Positions 10,645 to 23,800 of a stretch of DNA of 64,000 nt are shown in pieces. Under the pieces are notes generated by a model. That model worked only from the letters and a program-made list of their open reading frames with translations. It was not told the origin of the DNA and did not search any database. Position 1 is the stretch's first letter; each line of letters starts with the position of its first letter. A program made the position numbers and the translations under genes. The stretch comes from Acanthaster planci (Eukaryota > Echinodermata > Asteroidea > Valvatida > Acanthasteridae), in assembly GCF_001949145.1 (NCBI RefSeq), contig NW_019091387.1:405207-469206 (forward strand), given 5' to 3'.

Positions 10645-10953
10645 CTACATGAAACAAGAGCGGTGCAAACAATTATTAACATTATGAACTGCACGATTAA
10701 AGTTGCTGAAAATGAACAAGTACATGAAAGACCATAACGGATATATACACAGGGTGAAGTTTAAAATGAGATGTACCTTACCAATTAAATATTAAAACTA
10801 AGGTTTAGTCTGGGACGACAAAAGACCAGAAATTGGATTCCCGAGCCAAGGCTGGAATGTTACATATAACTCGGCAATCTCACGGCCAATTTTAGGTTCT
10901 TTCCCTTGAGCCATTCTTGATAACTAACTGAAAATATGCCGAGTCTCTCTCAC
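10645..10953 (-). other. Shroom intron (between ASD2 exons)
   Basis: A 309-bp intron with donor AAG|GTGAGA at 10953 and acceptor CATGTAG at 10645-10647. Phase 0 on both sides. No other feature seen. Confidence 0.85.
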
Positions 10954-11128
10954 CTTTTGTTCTTCCTCATCGTTGCCTTCCAGCCTGTCCAGCACGCTGT
11001 TCACCTTGGCCAGACGGCGCGACAGCGAGAGGAGCAGCTTTGTGACTCTGTCCGCATCGCCCACATACATCAGGTACTTGTCCACGTTGCTGGTCTTGCA
11101 GGACTTCCTCACATTTTCTGTGACTTGC
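10954..11128 (-). CDS. shroom: Shroom exon, central ASD2 coiled coil
   Basis: The exon is 175 nt, entered in phase 2 from acceptor CCACCAG and left in phase 0 at AAAAG|GTGAGA. It encodes VDKYLMYVGDADRVTKLLLS followed by LSRRLAKVNSVLDRL. This is the most conserved segment of Shroom ASD2 (vertebrate pattern F.[23 protein letters not shown]) and lies in the region that contacts Rho kinase. The small run RQVTENVRKSCKTSN before it links to the previous helix. The match in register over the LLLSLS.RLA.V core is the single strongest evidence for the gene's identity. Confidence 0.96.
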
Positions 11129-11740
11129 CTGGTGGGGAAAATAGCATGAAGCACAGTGAGCGATAGTTGAGTGACACTTACCAACAAGGCTTGACAACCA
11201 GGCATTCACATCGGACGGGGTAGGTCTTAGCCCATTTTGGTGGCAACATGACGGCAACTGATCTGGTTTTTATGTTAGCCCACGAAACAGCCAATAACAT
11301 GCATAAACAATTACTGTGTACATTCTGATCAAGTACTGGTGCCCAAACATATCTGTCATTGGTGATTACACAGTAATCACAAGACACTGTCCCTTTTTCA
11401 TGAGAAAAAAAAGCAAGAACAGGCCAAACGCAATGAACAAACCTGCTCCTCAATGTTTGCCCCGATGGCTGACCTCAGAAGCAACTATTGCCAACATTCA
11501 CTCTGATTCCTCATGTTATGTGTATAAAAAAGGGCAAACATTCCCCACACTGTAGCTCTGGTGAATGCCTCAGAAGTTCGCCCATAATGACCGACTTGGC
11601 CCTGATAGAGTACCCTTTTGCTCATTGGCTGGAAGAAACAATTGTAACCTAAGGTCTTGTTGCTGGGCAACGCTGTCATCTTTCCCGACTGCTTGGATCA
11701 TCATGGCCACTAAAACTCCACTGAGTGCATGTGCACTAAC
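11129..11740 (-). other. Shroom intron
   Basis: A 612-bp phase-2 intron with donor GGCAG|GTTAGT and acceptor CCCCACCAG. No gene or repeat seen inside. Confidence 0.8.
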
Positions 11741-11838
11741 CTGCCAAGGTCCTCAATGTTGCTCATCTCCTTCAGGAGTTCTTCCTTCTCCTTTCTCAGG
11801 TCCGAGACCTTCCGGGCCAATCTGCTGATGAGCTCCTC
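11741..11838 (-). CDS. shroom: Shroom exon, N-terminal helix of ASD2
   Basis: This 98-nt exon starts in phase 0 after TTTGCCAG and ends in phase 2 at GGCAG|GTTAGT. It encodes EELISRLARKVSDLRKEKEE, then LLKEMSNIEDLGR. This corresponds to the first helix of vertebrate ASD2 (pattern AEL.DSI.RKL..L.EA...L.E.....ALG). The heptad pattern of Leu/Ile/Val is clear. It was too short for a simple ORF search but its splice sites and phases fit both neighbouring ASD2 exons exactly. Confidence 0.93.
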
Positions 11839-13266
11839 CTGGCAAACAAACGAGATGACCCCAAATTAATCAACTGTGACCTGACAGCCTGCCTGAACAA
11901 CCTGAAACTAGACAAGTTTAGGCGTCTAGTTTCTCTGGTTAATGCAAAGAGTAGATGAGCACGAATACAACTACAGAAAAAAAAAACCACAATGACAGTA
12001 CCCTAATTTTGACCTAAAGCAGCAAGCGTCTGAACTGGACAAAAAATCAATTGCTGCTATCGATCAAGACCAAGCCATACATGCAAACCAATTGCTGGCT
12101 ATGGTTGTGGAAAATGTTTGATCCAGGAAGTGATATATGATGCCATGTACAGCAACGGTCGACATTGTCACAAATTCAGTTAAAAGCACAACCAACAAAC
12201 CATCGACAATGGTGTTACTGAAGAAGGTAGACATACCTTGCTTTCAATCATTTTTGGACAATCCCTTTACCTCCCAAGCTGTTGCTTAATCCAAATTTAA
12301 AAGTATTTCTGAACTGGGCTGTCAACGGTGAGTATGCGGTGATGGCCCAGACAGGTATGCCGACCAGTGTGTCCCGGACTGGCCTTTTTATCGCGAGCGA
12401 CAACAAACAATGGGAAGGACTGCGGTGGACAGTTTCACACGCACATTCTACTTTCTGTGACCCTGACTTTACAAGCGGCATCGCCGTCGAGATGAGGTTT
12501 CACTGATAAAAACCCATCAACAGGAAAAAGGATTTCTGGTGCCGTCACTCAAGTGTTGCCCGGTGAAAAGACGTAATCGCATAAACAAAGCCCCCTGCAT
12601 GAGTGACTCATACGTCTACACCGGGTTTCTGTTTGTTTCCTCCCCTGCTGCCTTAGTAGGGAAAGGTAATTAGGTCACTGTTCTTTCAGTGTCAACTACG
12701 CCGAACTTTCAGTACACGGTGAAGTATACTTGTACAAGGGCACTTCTACACTTTGACATCTAGTCAACTTCCTGGGTCACGAATACCAACAGTCTACTGT
12801 AATGTCTCAAAGAAAATCTGCCCCCTGTACAGGGAGTGAGAGATGACGCCGTGAAGGGATTTTTTTTATAATGTATACAATTCACAGTACTATCATTTCA
12901 GTTGAGATCAAACTGTTGTGTGGTTTGCTCCGATTTATGAAGAGAGAGTGCTGGATTTTGAGAATGATTCGTATGACTCAGTATTGCAAATGTCTTCCTG
13001 ACTTTAAGACCAATTATTCAATCTTAACTCCCTACAACTGCCAGGAATTTCCAACATTTTCAAAATGCAAACAATTCTGCAATGGGTTTGCACAATTCTG
13101 TAGTGAACCGATAGAATTCATATCAACAGTGTTTGGAGACACACCGCTGCATGCCATTCCCTTATCTACTGCACAGTGTGAAGTACCAACAATCGTGTTT
13201 TCTGAAAACTTCAATTTGTCTTTTACTGGATCCTTATGGGCCGCAGTCTGCTTCATGGACACAAAC
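11839..13266 (-). other. Shroom intron
   Basis: A 1,428-bp intron, donor CCAAG|GTTTGT, phase 0. It contains a perfect palindromic AP-1-like site at 12599-12611 (ATGAGTGACTCAT). No other gene seen. Confidence 0.75.
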
Positions 13267-13423
13267 CTTGGTCTTCCTGAGCTCTTCGCTGTCTCCCTGC
13301 ACCACTTCGCTGGGGCCGCTCATGCTCTTGGCCCTCGTCAGCAGCAGGGCCTTGGCTGGCGAGATCTGGAGATACATGGAGCTGGACAGGGCGTGAGTCA
13401 GTGACTTGACGTCACACTCAGAC
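13267..13423 (-). CDS. shroom: Shroom exon, start of the ASD2 region
   Basis: The exon is 157 nt, entered in phase 2 after TGTCCTCAG and left in phase 0 at ACCAAG|GTTTGT. It encodes SECDVKSLTHALSSSMYLQI, then a stretch rich in Ser/Gly and ending in EELRKTK. It leads directly into the ASD2 first helix of the next exon, and the final charged residues probably begin that helix. The sequence before the coiled coil is weakly conserved among Shrooms, so identity here rests on position, phase and codon composition. Confidence 0.88.
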
Positions 13424-14103
13424 CTGAGGACACAACAAGGAGATGATTTGGTGGGCAAAAATCAGGTAAACATTTTGCAGTTCTATTTTTGCGGGGTAAT
13501 GCACTGACAAAAAAAACATGCTCTTGACTCTGCTTCCAAATAGTTCCATGACACTGAATAATTAGTTTAATATATGAGAGTGAGATACCGGTATATAGGT
13601 CTTTAGTATGGTGGCCCTGGAGGGACATTGCCAATCGTCAATATTGACGATTGGCAATGTCCCTCCAGGGCCACCATAGTTTAGTGATTACAAAAAAGGA
13701 TGGAACCAAAAACAGCTTTTAAAGTACATCATTGTAACAACATGATATGCAGGTGTTGTTCAAATAAAAAGAAATCTATTCTAGGAAAACCTTAAAACTG
13801 TTTCAGTTTTGATAGCTGAAATGTTTAGGGTAAACAATGGCTACAAACAGTCTCAGTTTTTTTCTGTGAAGAGATGTATCTTTGGTTTCCTATCTATTCA
13901 ATGCCCTGAAACATGACTTCCATTTTGTCACTGTCCACGATGTCTGGCCGGAAATATGGACCCCGACTACCCCAACACATCCAAGTAAATTATGTTTTAT
14001 GCAAATGCTGTCTCTGGACAGATATGTGTTACAAAGCTTTTCAGCTGGAGTGTAACATGTGTGTCTGAGGCAAAATGCCTTGTTACAAAAAATGTTTATG
14101 TAC
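13424..14103 (-). other. Shroom intron carrying a perfect palindrome
   Basis: A 680-bp phase-2 intron, donor AAGAG|GTACAT and acceptor TCCTCAG. It contains a perfect 72-bp palindrome at 13607-13678. Confidence 0.8.
13607..13678. repeat. Perfect 72-bp palindrome, no loop
   Basis: The two 36-bp halves (13607-13642 and 13643-13678) are exact reverse complements with the centre at AT|AT in TCAATATTGA. The word TTTAG flanks both sides (602-606 and 680-684 within 13 kb), which may be a short target-site duplication. It lies in a Shroom intron and encodes nothing. Confidence 0.92.
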
Positions 14104-14682
14104 CTCTTAGGTGTCTGGGCTTCTTCCTTCTTCTCGTGCGGCATCTGCTCCTCTGTCAGTGCCCCTGGCCTTTGGGGCTCTTCTGGAAACTTGAACAGCT
14201 CTCTGAGAGCAACGTCCTGGGGATTGAGTGAGTGGAGGACCCAGTCCACTAAGGGATCCTGGGAGTGCTCCCGGGCACTCCCCGGCAGGTCGCGCTCGCC
14301 CCGCTTTGGCGAGAGGGTTGGGGTGTGGACAATCTCGATGACCTCAATGGGTTTGGCCTCATCCTCCAGGCCCAAGTCAAGTGGGGGCCGCCCGCGGCCG
14401 ACAGGGCTGATCCTCGAAAGCGAGGACGGTGTGCTGCTCCTGGTCAGGATGTCGGCTTCCTCTGCTCGGTTGTCGAGGCTGGGGGACACTCTCACCTCCC
14501 TCTTGGGTGTCTCTGATCTTGGTCTGACCTCTTGGTCGATGTCAGGGTTGGTGAATGCTGACCTTTCCTCGGTTGAGTCTACCGAATTGGGGCTGGACGT
14601 GCGAGATGAGGCAGAGGGGGAGGAGGCGTGGTCTATTTGGGACTCTGGGCGGCTCACTGCGGCATGGATTTGGGCAGCTCTC
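14104..14682 (-). CDS. shroom: Shroom exon, Ser/Pro-rich linker (symmetric phase 2-2)
   Basis: The exon is 579 nt, entered in phase 2 after ATTTCAG and left in phase 2 at AAGAG|GTACAT. It encodes 193 residues rich in Ser, Pro, Glu and Arg, with several SP sites (for example RISPVGRGRPPLDLGLEDEA, SPKRGERDL). Near its end it has a more ordered segment, DPLVDWVLHSLNPQDVALRE. It is not a recognised domain. Placement in Shroom follows from strand, matching phases, codon composition and its position just ahead of ASD2. Its length is a multiple of three, so skipping would keep the frame. Confidence 0.88.
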
Positions 14683-17022
14683 CTGAAATGAAATTGAGAC
14701 AAATTTTTTAAAGCAATACTGTGGATTTTGTTTCTCTTCTTAATGCACTGAATGCCCGTTGGATTAGCTTGACCAAGAGCCCTCTCGTCGTCAACTTGAA
14801 GAAAACCAATCAAGTAGCTATCACTGAAGGCTAATGAAAGCTTACAATGAACCAAGAACTGAAAACAAACACGGCACTTTATAAAAGGTCAAACTGACCA
14901 AGTACAACACATTGCTAACTGCCAAGTCAGACAAGGATTGGCTCAAACAACAATTCCAATGTACTGAACACACACAGAATGGTGTGTTTGGTAGTGTTCA
15001 CAAGGAAAAAAAATGACGCGGGCACTGAGGTCCATGTACACACCTGTTGCAATTACTGGCCATCCTGAACAGCATACAGAACCAGTGGTACACTGCAGTG
15101 ATTACATGTGTACATATGATACACAATATACATGTCTGTATCGACACCCTGCCTGATTTGAATTTCATTAACAACAGGAAAACTGGGGATATTTTTTTAA
15201 CCATATGATTCAATGGCACATGAACTGATGCCCATGGTCATTTGGCAGCTGCTCCAATGAGAGAAATACTTCCAATGTATATATACATGTGTCCTAATAG
15301 CTTTAGGATATGGGATTAATGCCAACTGGACCGCAACATAAAGCCAAAATGAAACCAGGAAGTAAGTGCATGCCGGGCCTGGCATTGAATTCAAACACAG
15401 AATTAATATAATGGCCTTACTGTGGCTAAACTGGATGCCCAAACCCCCAAAATGTGTCTGACAAGGAAAGCCAGGAAAACCCACCGAAATCTGAACCGGG
15501 CCATTTAGATGCAATGTACACACACACACACGCACATGGGTATATCTGGCTGACAAGTTAAAGTTGTCATATAAACTGTAAGATTGGAAAATCATTTTGA
15601 AACAAACCAAAAAACGATCACTGACGATGACTCTGTGAAGAAGTGCACATCATGCAATGGCAGTTTAACACAGTACATGTAATATCACACCGGTTGGTCT
15701 GGCTGATACTAACATTGAACTTTTTTGTCCAATTGTGAACAATGTTTCTGTGTCCTTGAGAAGGGATTGGAATGAGTGCAGGCCAAAAGCAAACAAACAA
15801 AAACATGAAAATAGGAAAGAAACCGCAAATGCGGCAGGATGTGTGTGTCATGCTCTTGCCACTGCATAGTCCCTCCAAATTTGAAAATGAATGGCATGAT
15901 GCGTGACGACATGACGGTCGCCGAGGTGCAGTAAGTCATTGTCTTGTGGGAAAATTTTCGGATCGACTCGTGGGAAAAATTCAAGCTCTTGGTGGAAAAT
16001 TGCCAAGCATTAGACCGGCAAATCAGGCGGCTGGCCTTTGAAAAGGCACATGCAGAATAATGCAACACTGGGAACCGATGAACGATGAAGAGATTTTAAC
16101 CTAAAAAACTATATTGGGGAACTAACAATCTTCTGCAAAATACCATGAAATTGGGGTGAGTGGAAAATTTATGCACATGTAACATGCCCTTGACCACCGG
16201 AAATTACATTTAAAATTGCCCCTGTTCACAAGCATTTGTTTAAACAGACATGGCGCATAGGCCTGTGCAGTAATCCTATAGGGCCTACATGTAGCACATT
16301 CTCGGCATTGATGAAAAACAGGTCATTGAGCCCCTGTGGGAGGGAAACCGGATCATCTGGGGCCTACAGACCTGAAATTTGTCAAAATCGCACAACATCC
16401 ATTGATGGGTTTTGTCAGATGCGGGATGGCAAGGATTGACAGAGAATGATGCAGCTGTATAAAAATCGAACATATATCAAGAACTGGCTGGCAATGCATG
16501 TATGTCAATGACCTCCTAAGCTGTCCAAAACTTTCCAAAGGCACTGGGCCCAAGAAGAGCACATCTGCCATCCTGCCACTTGGAGAAGTTGCTCTGTCTT
16601 CAAATTAAAACAAACATTTCAGGCAGGAAGGATCATTTCAACTTTCCCATCCTGCGCATCGACCCCTGCCAAGATCACAATTGCAAACAGTTTCACATGA
16701 ACGCTACAGTCAACCACAACCACTTCCTTGTTCCCAGCCTGCGGAGCAAAAACTTGAATAAAGACGCCAACAGTCTAATGCAGACAGTTTCCAGACACTC
16801 AGTCATACATGCAAATGTCGCACAACAGAATATTTACTGATCTTTCAAGGGTAAAACCAACAGGAAATTGTTTGGCTTTGCCCACAGAGGAAAGTAATGA
16901 TATGTTAATTTTTTGCATCACTGACCAACTATTACGTTTGCTTTCACTCCCTAATTGGACTTCATAGGTCTTCACCAAATATCCAGATGTGAAAATGACA
17001 CAATTCAGGCTTGTATAGGCTA

Positions 17023-17053
17023 GGGGGGTTTGGGGGGTTCAAACAAACCCCCC
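17023..17053. repeat. G-tract/C-tract hairpin
   Basis: GGGGGGTTTG at 17023-17032 pairs exactly with CAAACCCCCC at 17044-17053, with a second G6 run in between. The plus strand could form either a hairpin or part of a G-quadruplex. Confidence 0.6.
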
Positions 17054-20000
17054 CCCGCACGCTTCTGAGTTCCGCTTGTTGGTGGTCTTTTTTTTGTGCG
17101 TACTGAATATTTCAAATATACTGTAATATTCGGCATACAAGCCACGGCTTATACTGGTACATGTACGTTGATTCTCAAGCTCAAGGTGACCACGATTCTG
17201 CATATTAATGAGTCCATCTCCAGTCATATGCACTGTCACTAGTGTCAGGAAGTTCCGGCAAATATCCATATTTCAGGTGTCTCAAAGGGTATGAAATCAA
17301 TGTATTTTTGTTAATTTTATTCAATACTGAAAACTACTGTGTACAAGTTTTACATGCAACTTTTGGTTCATGACAGACAGGCAACTTTTCAATGTTGTAT
17401 TCCAAAGCTCATAGTGATAGGCCTTTGTATAAAAATGTGTTCACAGTGCCAAACGTTTCACTTTTTGGTTTGATGAACCCCCCTCGTCTCGGGTCAGGCA
17501 ACGGGCCTGCAATTTTCTTAAATTTTGCTTTTCTCCGTTCCGTATTTGGCACCAGAAAGTGACTACTTGAGTGCAGGTGTACAGTGAGAGTATAGCGAGA
17601 CCAGCCAACTTTGCCTGCTGCTGTCCTGCTGATCCTGGCAACTATTTGATGCTGCAGGCCAAAAAATTCAATCAATCAACCAATCCACAGGTGTGTTCCC
17701 AATTTTCTAATTTTCTGTTTTTTCAGAACAAGAGAGAAAAAAATACAGGTCAGACCCTCTTGAGAAGCTATTTGAACCTGAAAATGTGGAATATGCGGAA
17801 ACACTGGCACTGACCAACCTACTGTGGGGTTTCAAGCTTCCACGCACGGAATTCTGCTCGGTGAAGAACACAACTTATTTCCACAACAGAAATGGGGATA
17901 CCAGCAAAACTCGGCTGTGTGCTACCCACTGCTCGGAAATTTATTGCCCACGGCTGCAAAGGAAAGTATTTGCTGAGTGCAGAAGAATGTTTGCCAGGTA
18001 AAAGACAGTAAGCAGTCTGCTTACCAACAGTTCCCAGCCTTTTTTTATGCTCAGCACATACGGGGCCATTTGCTATTAAAGTGGTAACTACACCCTCCCC
18101 AGTTCTTTGGAATGTGGCCCCAGTGGGAGCCATGGATATAAATGTGGGGAGCATACAGCCCAGTAGTAAGTGGATGACAGGGTAGGGTCCCAAGAAAGGA
18201 GGAAGTTCATGGGAGGGGAGAACTGATAAACAACCTGCTGTACCCTGAATGTCCACAGCACAGGGCATTCACAGGATGATGGCCTATATCTCGGGGTTGA
18301 GAAATGTCACGCCTGTGCAAAAAAAGTTACATCATGTACAGATGCAAAGCAAATATGGAACTGGTTGTGAAATGATTGATGACATCGTCCACAATGATCG
18401 CTGGTCTAGCACCTTTGCACCAAAGCTTTGACTGTGTGTGATTTTTCCATGTACATGTAACAGCATACGATAAGCATCCTGGAACAAAATGTAAAAGAAA
18501 TCATGAAAAATGTCTTCTTGACAGGTACAATCACAAACTACATGTGCACATGAAAAATACACTAGTGCCCAAAAGTAGAGTGCTGTATCAAACTTGTGAC
18601 CTTTGCCTGGCCGTGTCACAACTAATTTCTGACATGTTTCCTCAAGAACCCGGCTCGCTGGGACTGAATTCTATTCAGATCACACTCTAAGCTGCGCAAA
18701 CACTCCCACAGCAATTGTAAAATATTGATTGCCCCTGCTTGTCACATCTCTACACGGGCAGCCGCTGTCTTGCCCTATTCTCCTCAGCGACCTTTGGGAG
18801 GGGGGCATGTTTTTACATGCCAGGGCGGTGTGATCAAGTGAATGCTGATTGCCTTAAGACCATAGGGAATCAAATAACAAGGCAAGAGCAGTTTAGCATG
18901 CACATTTCCAGCCTTCAACGCCTTCAACTTCAGGCTTCCTTTGCAGTGAAAATATTTACAACTGGACAAATGAATCATGTAGAGTTGGAAGTGTACTTTA
19001 CAACAATTGAAACGTCTGACCGAAATCACGCCAAACACGCAATTTTCTGCAGCTCAACTACAAACATATTCCTCTGATATCAACTAATTTTCAGCAAATC
19101 TTGGCTTTTCCATGAAGCATGATGTTGCGTTTCATTCTACAATGTGAAATCCATTCTTGCAAATTGAAGCAAAACACAGATGCCCATGTCGTACAGGCCA
19201 CGTGTTGCTGTACTCACCAATTTTCATAAATAATTGACACTGACAGACATCCATCAAATCCCACATCATTACTTTCCAACATGTCTTGGACTCTGAGCTC
19301 CCAAAATAGTCCCTTTTCTGCTGTTCATGCCTTATGGCCTTTTATACACCTGTGATATGCACTATTCTCTTTGTGCGGATGTTGACACGCCTACTCAGAA
19401 ACCACATCGGGGCAAGAAAATGGGCCAGTGAGTGGCTGTCAAAATATATCAGACCGCAGTCAGTAAAAATCCAACAAATAAGATCCCCTAATCATAACCT
19501 TACTGCAGATGGTTTCTGCATGAGCCTCATACCAGCCCGTTTCCTGTGCTATTTTAATGCATCTGACAGTCTGGTAACTCCATCATATCTTCTGCATAAT
19601 GGCCATAAATCACACACCTGGCTAATCCTAAGTGACCAGACCAAAGGACTGGTCCTTCCCAAAATGATGAGAAAACCAGAAGCTTGCACCTTGTGAGAGT
19701 GTCAATATTCCTGCACAGCATTCTAGAGTCGGAATCCTTTCAACATGTGGATGCCACAGAACAAACCTATGCAAATTAAATTTGAATAAAATCTGGTACA
19801 CCGAATCTCGAGGCATATCAACAGTGTCTTTAGTCTGGGAAATTCAAATTGTTATGTTTATGTGATGGTGTAACTAGATTTACCAGGCTTAAAACTTCAA
19901 TTCAGGTCTGCCATCATGTAGTAGTGGAGACAGGACTTTGGAATTTGTTTTACTTTTTTCTTAACTTTTTTTAGTCCAAGCAATGAGTGGGGACTAGTTC

Positions 20001-20826
20001 TTTCATGTTTTGTTTGTCTAGATGGTATTCTCATTGGAATAAAAATTTAAAAATTGTTTAAAAACATCAAATGCACATTTTCAGCAGTAAAATATCTCAT
20101 ATAGAAAAAAATACACAAAATAAAAAGTGGTCCTTAACTTTTTTGAGTAGTGTATGAATCACAAAATTTATGCCATTTCCAATCCTGATACGTGCATGTA
20201 TGATTCTTCTGTGACTCTAGGAATGACATGCACATGTTCCCTCACGTTTCCCTGTTTAAGCCATAAAGTAAACTTTGTGTCATACTGGTAATATGAAATT
20301 TGTGATGTCAGGAGGGCAGACTCATAATGCCACCGGAGGGAGGGTACGTATTTACCCTCTAATGCAGGCACGCAACTTGGACTGTGACAGAAAATGAGGA
20401 AATCCCAGTCTTTACAAGACGGCGCAGTGTATTTGCAATTTTCAATGGCAGGAGTGTGAACTGAGAAAGGAGAAAATCAGCTGATTCGAGGCAAAGTTGC
20501 ATGCCGGCTAATGAAAGAAATATGTTAGTCCTCAAAATAAAATCTAAAAGGTGATATCCTCCAACAGCCACCAGGCTAAATCAGGGGGCCCCATGATTCC
20601 CAACCTAGACACCCCATATATCGGACAGGCAGCCTGTCATGAATGCCCAAAATGGTACATTCCAATTACATGTACCTCACATTTGGTGTAGCCTTATAAC
20701 CTTTAACAGCACAAACAGTTAAATCTTTGATTGACAGCATCATCTGGGTGCCCTGTAAACAAGGGGCCCTAAATGTGTGAACGAGAATTCTACCACAGAC
20801 GGTACACTTACTACTTATTTCTTTTT

Positions 20827-20893
20827 AACCCTAACAGTCCCAAATCCTCCAAATTCAATATGATTTTTACATACACCCTAGGGTGTTAGGGTT
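20827..20893 (+). repeat. Short element with telomere-like inverted ends, copy 1
   Basis: The segment begins AACCCTAACA and ends TGTTAGGGTT, so the ends are a perfect 10-bp inverted repeat. The interior includes CAATATGATTTTTACATACA. A second, diverged copy lies at 28217-28285 in the same orientation. Confidence 0.75.
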
Positions 20894-23800
20894 GATACAA
20901 AAGATTCCCTTTTCATGTATCCGTGTTGTGCAGCCTGCATTTGGTTGTACATGAAACAGTTACAAATGCACGAGGCAGGTGCCTGGGTATCAACGCGAAC
21001 CTATTTCGCAGAATGCTGAGGGGCAATTTAATATCATGTACGACTGAACGGAAACAAACAAATCACAAAACATAAAACGACAGCCCGGCATGAACAAAAC
21101 TGCCGCGATTCTGTCACCGTGCCAGGAACAGATTTCATCTCCTCGACGGGACATGGGGATCCGTGCTACAGGCTCGGGCTCGGGCTGAAGATAATTTGCT
21201 GGATAATAAGAAGGAAGAGGGCATCCCGGCTCAGGATCTGGAGCGAAAGGAGTCATCGTTACTGAGTCTATGCTGTGGGGGGGCGGAGAGACCAGGTGCA
21301 TATGTGATGGGAGCCACAGGAGGAGGAAAGTACTGAAGTGGATGGGGGCGGGGTGAAGCTGGATGGAACAGAGATGGGTTTCAAAGAAACTTAATCTAAA
21401 AAAAACAAGAGTGCTTCAGTTTGTCATCTCAGAAGTCCAGGCACAAACAGCTTCCGCAGACCCAAGGTCCAGGCCTTGCAGTGTTTTCACTTCGAGGTAC
21501 ATGTACCCCAGCCACATCATGGGGCACTTTCAAACTGTGCAGTCCAGTGGCAGTTTTGATCCGTGTCAGTGAGCCTGGAGAGTATACATCATGATGTACC
21601 GGCAGCAAAGGGAGAGACATGTTCTTCGTTACAAAAGAAGCTTTATGAAGAGTCGACCACTAAGTCTTACGCCAAGTTGACAATGGCACTGACTTCTCTC
21701 AGAAATTTCACGCGAATTCACAATCATTTGAATGCAAAACCGACAGAACACAATTACACATGTAGTAATTAAGAGGCCTTCGGTCATTTGTATAGATAAC
21801 CTGCTACTGCTGCAAAAATCTATCCACACCTCTTGGTAGATTCTTAACCATCTGGGAGGGATAATTATACATGTAGGAAAGAAGTTCCAAAGGCACAAAG
21901 AAATCAAACCAAGGAGTAGTTTACCTGACTACTGCACCATAGCTTCACACAGGCAAAGCACTCCAAACTCCATGCAATCCTACAGAACTTGTGACAAGTT
22001 GTGAAGTAATCTACTGAACACTGATGAGTGACCCCCCCCCAAGTCCTTATCCTATCTCAGGCCATTGATACAAGGAGGGTGTTTATCTCCTTCCATCCCA
22101 CTGAATGCTCTTGTCCCATACCGCTGCCTTGACCCCATGGGGTAAGCCCTGGTCTGACCGCAGGTCAAGATATTTGACCCTGCTAAAAAAAACCTTCCTG
22201 GAATGACAACAGGCCCCGCGATGTAACTAACTGAAGGTTATACAGAATTTCTTGCCAAGTTGGTCTGGACCTAAATTGACCAAAAGGAAGGGTAACCATG
22301 CTGGTTTTAATGGATGAAATGGAAACTACAGAGTTTCTGTGGCATCACCAGCATCCTCTCCAATGCCTTATAAATCTGTCTGCAAACACGCTGCCCTTGC
22401 ACATGATGAACCCCAGGCCCACAATATTCCAATTTCTCAGCATTTTTAGCATTCTTTTCACGATTGTACAGCTTGCACGCAATTCCCAGGGTGGTAAAAC
22501 GCAAAACAGAAAAGTAAAGAGTTTACCGAGTCCTTACTCTATGGGTGGACACACAGGCAGCGGTTGTGACATGTGCACACTGCACTCTCCCTGCCAATGA
22601 CGGCGTCCAGTTAATTACAGCCCTGAATAAAATCTCCCAGTAGCTCACGGCGCTGCAAACACTTGACGCAAAATCAATTCAAGGAATGGCCTTCAATCTG
22701 ACAGCTACAGTACCAATACAGGGGATAGCCGGTGCATTTCAGCAATTAAAAATCCGTGACAAACAAATACATGGTTATCATTCACATGTTCAGAAAATCA
22801 TGAATGTATTACTATGCAAACGTGTTTAATTCTAACAATGCCTTATCTTCTTCCTTGAAGACACCACAAATTCTTTTGATTATTTGAAGTAATACTATCC
22901 GCCTGTTTTCCCGAGTCCCTAGTGGTGGGCCCCACTGCCTGCCCCGGGGCCTTTGCTCGCCTGTAAAGAAAAGGCAAAGACCTCACTGATCACAGAATTT
23001 CAGTCAGCAAAAGGAGAAGGGAAATCAGAAGGATAAAAAGAGGGGGGGGTTGCTGCACCTCACATGTGCAACTGTATCTCTCAGCGAGGCTTTCCACAAA
23101 AGCTTGACGAGAAACTTGGGCAGCCAGCTTATATTGAGCAGGAATTGCACAAACAGGAGGGTGCATGCAGAGGAGACTGCGGGGCGGCAGAAATCATCAG
23201 GCTGACAGAGTGGTCAATTTATTACGGGCGAGCACTGAAGGGACGGGATGGGATTTGGGGTAGTGAAGTGCATATCTTGCATACAAATACATGTGCTATG
23301 GGGGAAAATGCCCAGATTCAGTTACCGTGTAGAGTAAATATCCACCTGGCAACAGGCATGCATCAGGACAACGAGGGATTTAAATTTACAATTACAACTG
23401 AGCTGAACTTCAAAGATTACTGAGCAAATTTTAATCTTGAGTAATTTATCATCTGAAGGTATACTGTGATTATCAAAATCAGTTCTCAAGTGCCGTAGCT
23501 CCTTATAGTTATATTGATGAGAAAATATAAAAAATGCCAGGTTTTCAGCAATAGACTGACACCCTGTAAATTGGTCGCAGTGCTAGTTCCCCCCCTCCCC
23601 CCGAACCTCACATGTGCATAATTATAGCTTTCCCTACTTTAATATGTTGCCATTGTATTTATCTGATGTGTTGTACAGTGTGGTTGCAGTATGTGTTTAT
23701 GTCTGGATCTTAGACCTTAAACATGATTAGGAAAGCTTCCACATCCATTGTTTGTTACTGGCCAGGGTGTCAGTTGAAGTGGCAAAGGCCGCAGCATGAC

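Noticed and set aside
13890-14103. Extension of the Shroom Ser/Pro exon past 14104
   Set aside because: The frame remains open, but the GTACAT donor in phase 2 fits the next exon and the extension is AT-rich, Cys-rich and unlike the exon.
14059-14691. A 210-codon plus-strand frame
   Set aside because: It is the antisense shadow of the Shroom exon 14104-14682, whose splice phases fit the gene.
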